The notes beneath the pieces were generated by a model. It searched no databases, was not told the origin of the DNA, and worked only from the letters and a program-made list of their open reading frames with translations. A stretch of DNA of 48,612 nucleotides. Origin: Gilliamella sp. App4-10 (lineage in GTDB: Bacteria > Pseudomonadota > Gammaproteobacteria > Enterobacterales > Orbaceae). Positions 46,121 through 48,612 of this stretch are shown in pieces; the first letter of the stretch is position 1; each line of letters starts with the position of its first letter. The position numbers were made by a program, and so were the translations under genes. The DNA lies in NCBI RefSeq assembly GCF_001690495.1, contig NZ_LZGS01000039.1:1-48612 (forward strand), in the 5' to 3' direction.

Positions 46121-46425
46121 GATCTTATTTATCAAAAAAAACAAGATGATTTGCCTAAACTACGATTATTCACTTTATTTTAGGTATCTATTAGTGGTTA
46201 TTATGCTTATTTAAAATGCTTGCCCTCTTAGCGAACAGAATTCAATCAATAGTTAGATAAGAGGATTAATACGTTATTTGAATTCCATCATGGGTTATAG
46301 ATGTTTACATGATAGACTGTTAGATGAAGGTTATTATTTATCTCATGAACTCGTTCGTAAGTAAATGGATAAACTTAATCTTAAAGCTAAATAGTGCAAG
46401 CAATATAAACAGACAACCAATAATA
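46121..46425 (+). pseudogene. Decayed IS3-family transposase (OrfB N-terminal remnant)
   Basis: On the plus strand the text reads as the start of an IS3-family OrfB, broken by stops and a frameshift: DLIYQKKQDDLPKLRL, then VSISGYYAYLKCLPS, LDKRINTLFEFHHG, a frame change near 46292, YRCLHDRLLDEGYYLSHELV, DKLNLKAK and KQYKQTTNNK. These match the usual VSRSGYYAYLK, YGYRRIHDELLDEGY and LNLKAKTKRKYKQTTN. At least five stop codons interrupt it and the DDE core is gone. It is a different IS3 subgroup from the element at the right edge. It lies on the leader side of the CRISPR array. Confidence 0.83.
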
Positions 46426-46427
46426 AA

Positions 46428-46935
46428 TAATAAAAACAATATATTAATTTATTTTTGGTAAAATACCTAATGATTTTTTAGAGGTTTATTTTGATAATGA
46501 AGTGTAAATAGTTCGGTGTTTTTCTACATAATTTATTGTTATTTAGCATAATAAAACTATTAACATTATCATTTTGATTAAATTAAATTAAATTAAATTA
46601 AATTAAATTAAATTTATATGGGTAATATGTTAATAAATCACTTTATAAATGACTAAATGTTTAATCTATTATGATCAAAAAATAGTTCAAAAATAAATGA
46701 TTGTTGATTTTCAATATAAATAATCAATTTTTATCTGTAATTTAGTTATAAATATAAGAAATTTAAAAATTAGTTGGTAAAATAAAAAACGTCCAAAATT
46801 CTATTTGTGATTCTTAGTATTAATTTAATAAAAACAACCTATTATAAATTAACTCTTATTTTAAAAATAAGCTAAAAAGTTGGTGGAAATTTGGTTGCCA
46901 ATATTTTCTTTATAAAACATTATGTTATAATTGGT
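46428..46935 (+). promoter_or_regulatory. AT-rich stretch, probable CRISPR leader at its right end
   Basis: About 500 bases of very AT-rich DNA run up to the first CRISPR repeat. The array carries its mutated repeat at the other end (47365-47393), so the leader should be on this side, probably within about 46800-46935. No cas gene, ORF with a family match or IHF site that I would defend is visible. The stretch also holds a pentanucleotide repeat. Confidence 0.55.
46577..46614. repeat. Pentanucleotide tandem repeat (AATTA)n
   Basis: Six full copies of AATTA (46581-46610) with partial copies on both sides form a 38-base microsatellite. It is not inside a gene. Confidence 0.9.
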
Positions 46936-47393
46936 GTGTTCCCTATATACATAGGGATAAACCGTCACTTGTTGCTTGAATCCCTGCATCTAATCCGTGT
47001 TCCCTATATACATAGGGATAAACCGGGTCTTTCATTCACGCAAACTAAACATGGTTTTGTGTTCCCTATATACATAGGGATAAACCGTTATGCTCGTTAT
47101 AATGAAATTATAGGTGAATGTGTTCCCTATATACATAGGGATAAACCGTTTGTATTTGTATATTACACCATCAGGTACTAGTGTTCCCTATATACATAGG
47201 GATAAACCGGGGACAGGCATAAACTACGAAATGATTCGCAGAGTGTTCCCTATATACATAGGGATAAACCGATCAGATAAGCATGATTCGCAGAAATTCA
47301 GAAGTGTTCCCTATATACATAGGGATAAACCGCAACAGGACGCGTCATTGATATTGTAGGTAGAGTGTTCCCTATATACATAGAGATAAACCG
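46936..47393 (+). CRISPR. CRISPR array, type I-E-like repeat, 8 repeats and 7 spacers
   Basis: The 29-base repeats start at 46936, 46997, 47059, 47120, 47181, 47243, 47304 and 47365. Spacers are 32 bases (two are 33). The repeat begins GTGTTCCC, has arms TCCCTAT and ATAGGGA around ATAC, and ends GATAAACCG. Length, ends and stem position are those of E. coli type I-E repeats, with the GC-rich stem replaced by an AT-rich one. The last repeat has one change (GGG to GAG in the right arm), the mark of the trailer end, so new spacers enter near 46936. No cas genes are in the window. Confidence 0.97.
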
Positions 47394-47468
47394 ATAGCCA
47401 CATTGTTCACTTTCTTTTATAATATTGTTCTATTTTTATCTATGGTTGGCTTAAAAAGAGTAATTGGC

Positions 47469-47510
47469 ATGAAAATTTTAGCTGGTTCTTCTGCTTTGTC
47501 TGCATTTCGT
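47469..47510 (+). pseudogene. purL: First 14 codons of purL, cut by an IS3 element
   Basis: After AAAAAGAG and an 8-base gap, an ATG opens MKILAGSSALSAFR, which matches the start of phosphoribosylformylglycinamidine synthase (E. coli [20 protein letters not shown]). The match stops after the Arg codon (47508-47510). The next bases, TGTAAATACCCC, look like the end of an IS3-family element. The rest of purL would be beyond the far end of the element, outside the window. A TATAAT at 47418-47423 could be its -10 box. The match is short, so confidence is moderate. Confidence 0.6.
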
Positions 47511-47550
47511 TGTAAATACCCCAAACTTAGTACAAGATTCAAGTAGAAAA

Positions 47551-48375
47551 TCATGCTGTTTGTTTTAGTGTTTTATATTCGAGCGGTGTCATGTTATTTA
47601 ATGCCTCATGCGGTCTTTCGGTGTTATAAATCGTTAACCATTCTTCGGTTATTCTCCTTGCTTGCGCTAAGTTGTTAAAAAGATATAAATCGAGTACTTC
47701 AGTACGATAGGTGCGATTAAATCGTTCAATGTACCCGTTTTGATATGGGCTACCGGGCTCTATATAATCAATGGCTATATCATGTGATTTAGCCCAGTTT
47801 ATAAAGGTTTTTCCTGTAAATTCTGGTCCATTATCGACGCGTATTTTTAATGGATAGCCATGATATTCAGCCAGTTTATCTAAGTAACGGGTAACTCTCA
47901 CTGCCGGTAAGCTTACTGCAATATCAATACCTAACGCCTCACGATTAAAGTCATCAATGACATTGAATGTCCTAAAGCGACGTTGATTACAGCTACTGTC
48001 ACTCATAAAATCCATTGACCAACATTCACCTTGTTTATTAGGAACCAATAGCCTTTCTGGGCTTCGTGGAGGAATACGTTTTTTACGCTTTACCCTGAGA
48101 TTAAGCTTTAATTCACAATACACCCGATATACCCGTTTATGATTCCATTTATAGCCGAGCTTTCTGATACGATTAAAGCATTTAGGAAAGCCCCAGCGTA
48201 AATGCCGGTCTGTGATAGCATTCAATACCGAAACAATCACCGAATCATCCTGTAACTTAGGTTGATAATAGTAAGCACAACGACTTAAGCCAACAATGGC
48301 ACAACTCATAGCAATAGTAACCAAATGATTTTGTTGTAGTTGCTGTGCCCACGTTTTACGTGCCCCAGTTGGCAC
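47551..48375 (-). CDS. IS3-family transposase OrfB
   Basis: The catalytic half of the transposase, 274 residues. The DDE residues are visible: Asp in CWSMDFMSDS, Asp in IRVDNGPEFTG and Glu in QNGYIERFNRTYR, the last with the usual N and R neighbours. GLSRCAYYY at the N terminus and LNNMTPLEYK at the C terminus are also typical. As written it opens at GTG 48375. In IS3 elements it is normally made as an OrfAB fusion by a -1 frameshift, and the slippery A-AAA-AAG is present at the expected place, so the GTG may not be used. Confidence 0.93.
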   Translation of the reverse strand: MPTGARKTWAQQLQQNHLVTIAMSCAIVGLSRCAYYYQPKLQDDSVIVSVLNAITDRHLRWGFPKCFNRIRKLGYKWNHKRVYRVYCELKLNLRVKRKKRIPPRSPERLLVPNKQGECWSMDFMSDSSCNQRRFRTFNVIDDFNREALGIDIAVSLPAVRVTRYLDKLAEYHGYPLKIRVDNGPEFTGKTFINWAKSHDIAIDYIEPGSPYQNGYIERFNRTYRTEVLDLYLFNNLAQARRITEEWLTIYNTERPHEALNNMTPLEYKTLKQTA

Positions 48376-48612
48376 TAAAGCTTTTTTATGATTTCTTCCT
48401 GAAGCTGAGATTTTAAACTGAGCTCAGCAAACATCTGTTTAAGTTTACGGTTTTCGGCCTCCAGCTCCTTTAAACGTTTGATATCCGAGGTTTCCATACC
48501 ACCGTATTTATCTCGCCATTTATAGAAAGTTGAATTCCCCATGCCATATTTACGGCAGAGTTCCTTGACAGGAATACCTGCTTCAGCTTCTTTTAAAATA
48601 GCGACGATTTGA
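48375..48612 (-). CDS. IS3-family transposase OrfA (partial)
   Basis: The helix-turn-helix half of the transposase runs off the right edge. The visible 78 residues read QIVAILKEAEAGIPVKELCR, then KYGMGNSTFYKWRDKYGGM, a leucine-zipper-like stretch (IKRLKELEAENRKLKQMFAE), and end EEIIKKL. About ten N-terminal residues are missing. The stop at 48377-48375 overlaps the GTG of OrfB by one base. Confidence 0.92.
   Translation of the reverse strand, partial: QIVAILKEAEAGIPVKELCRKYGMGNSTFYKWRDKYGGMETSDIKRLKELEAENRKLKQMFAELSLKSQLQEEIIKKL
48381..48387 (-). promoter_or_regulatory. Programmed -1 frameshift site A-AAA-AAG
   Basis: On the minus strand the OrfA codons ATA AAA AAG contain the in-frame heptamer A AAA AAG, the best-known IS3 slippery site. 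A slip of -1 joins OrfA to OrfB as KKALVPTGARKTW. The site is one codon before the OrfA stop. Confidence 0.85.

Larger units (their letters stand above)
47511..48612 (-). mobile_element. IS3-family insertion sequence, 5' end beyond the window
   Basis: An IS3-type element with overlapping orfA and orfB on the minus strand. The plus-strand left boundary is set at 47511 because the putative purL match ends there and the sequence begins TGTAAATACCCC, the TG plus C-run usual at IS3-family ends. The other inverted repeat and the target duplication lie to the right of the window, so the boundary is inferred. The transposase looks full length with no stop, so the element may be active. Confidence 0.8.

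Noticed and set aside
46891..47359. Two open frames through the CRISPR array with repeated peptides such as FPIYIGINR and PYIHRDKP
   Set aside because: They are translations of the repeat and spacers. The repeating peptides come from the 29-base repeat in different frames, and no ribosome site or family match supports them.
48373..48375. OrfB as an independent gene starting at GTG
   Set aside because: Possible, but the slippery A-AAA-AAG just before the OrfA stop and the IS3 precedent make a frameshift fusion the better reading. The OrfB entry is kept with that warning.

Overview
The window looks like a chromosomal piece of a low-GC gammaproteobacterium. The proteins match Enterobacterales and Pasteurellales versions closely, but codon use and intergenic DNA are strongly AT-rich. 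My best inference is the family Orbaceae (Gilliamella, Orbus or Frischella-like gut symbionts). This rests on overall feel and not on a marker comparison.

Layout. 1-756: 3' end of a 23S rRNA, a 5S rRNA and the rrn terminator. 775-8486: pgi, the ptsHI-crr phosphotransferase operon, a small lipoprotein, ygfB-pepP, and tonB with a Fur-like site. 8629-16372: housekeeping genes (ispB, rhtA, ffh, ridA, tyrB, galU) mixed with small envelope genes. Two of these are easy to miss: a 49-residue entericidin-like lipoprotein and a frameshifted DUF2569 membrane protein. 16414-22787: a five-gene minus-strand cluster of exported proteins that I cannot assign. It holds a Sel1/TPR-like protein, a WG-like repeat protein, two paralogous secreted proteins and a small anchored protein. 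It is the best candidate for an undescribed system. 23362-26208: a TcyP-like cystine transporter and a CoA-disulfide-reductase-type flavoprotein. 26404-30357: hemH, waaA, orn, and divergent rsgA. 30487-32899: hdeD-like gene and dauA. 33125-37153: an ABC importer of the ABC_sub_bind class with two similar binding proteins. 37355-43117: formate dehydrogenase fdoGHI-fdhE, with cysteine in place of selenocysteine. 43379-45808: plsB.

45809-48612 is the most plastic part. It runs: AT-rich DNA, a decayed IS3-family transposase remnant, more AT-rich leader-like DNA, a type I-E-like CRISPR array (8 repeats, 7 spacers, no cas genes in the window), the first 14 codons of what looks like purL, and then an IS3-family element that appears to interrupt purL and runs off the right edge.

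How the genes work together. The core encodes sugar uptake and entry into glycolysis (PTS, pgi, galU), heme and iron handling (hemH, tonB), respiratory formate oxidation into the quinone pool (fdoGHI-fdhE, with an FNR-like site upstream; ispB makes the quinone side chain), and envelope building (waaA, plsB, galU). A 41-bp dispersed repeat with a conserved 11-bp core occurs three times at gene ends (9653, 12710, 26384). One copy supplies the last codons of hemH.
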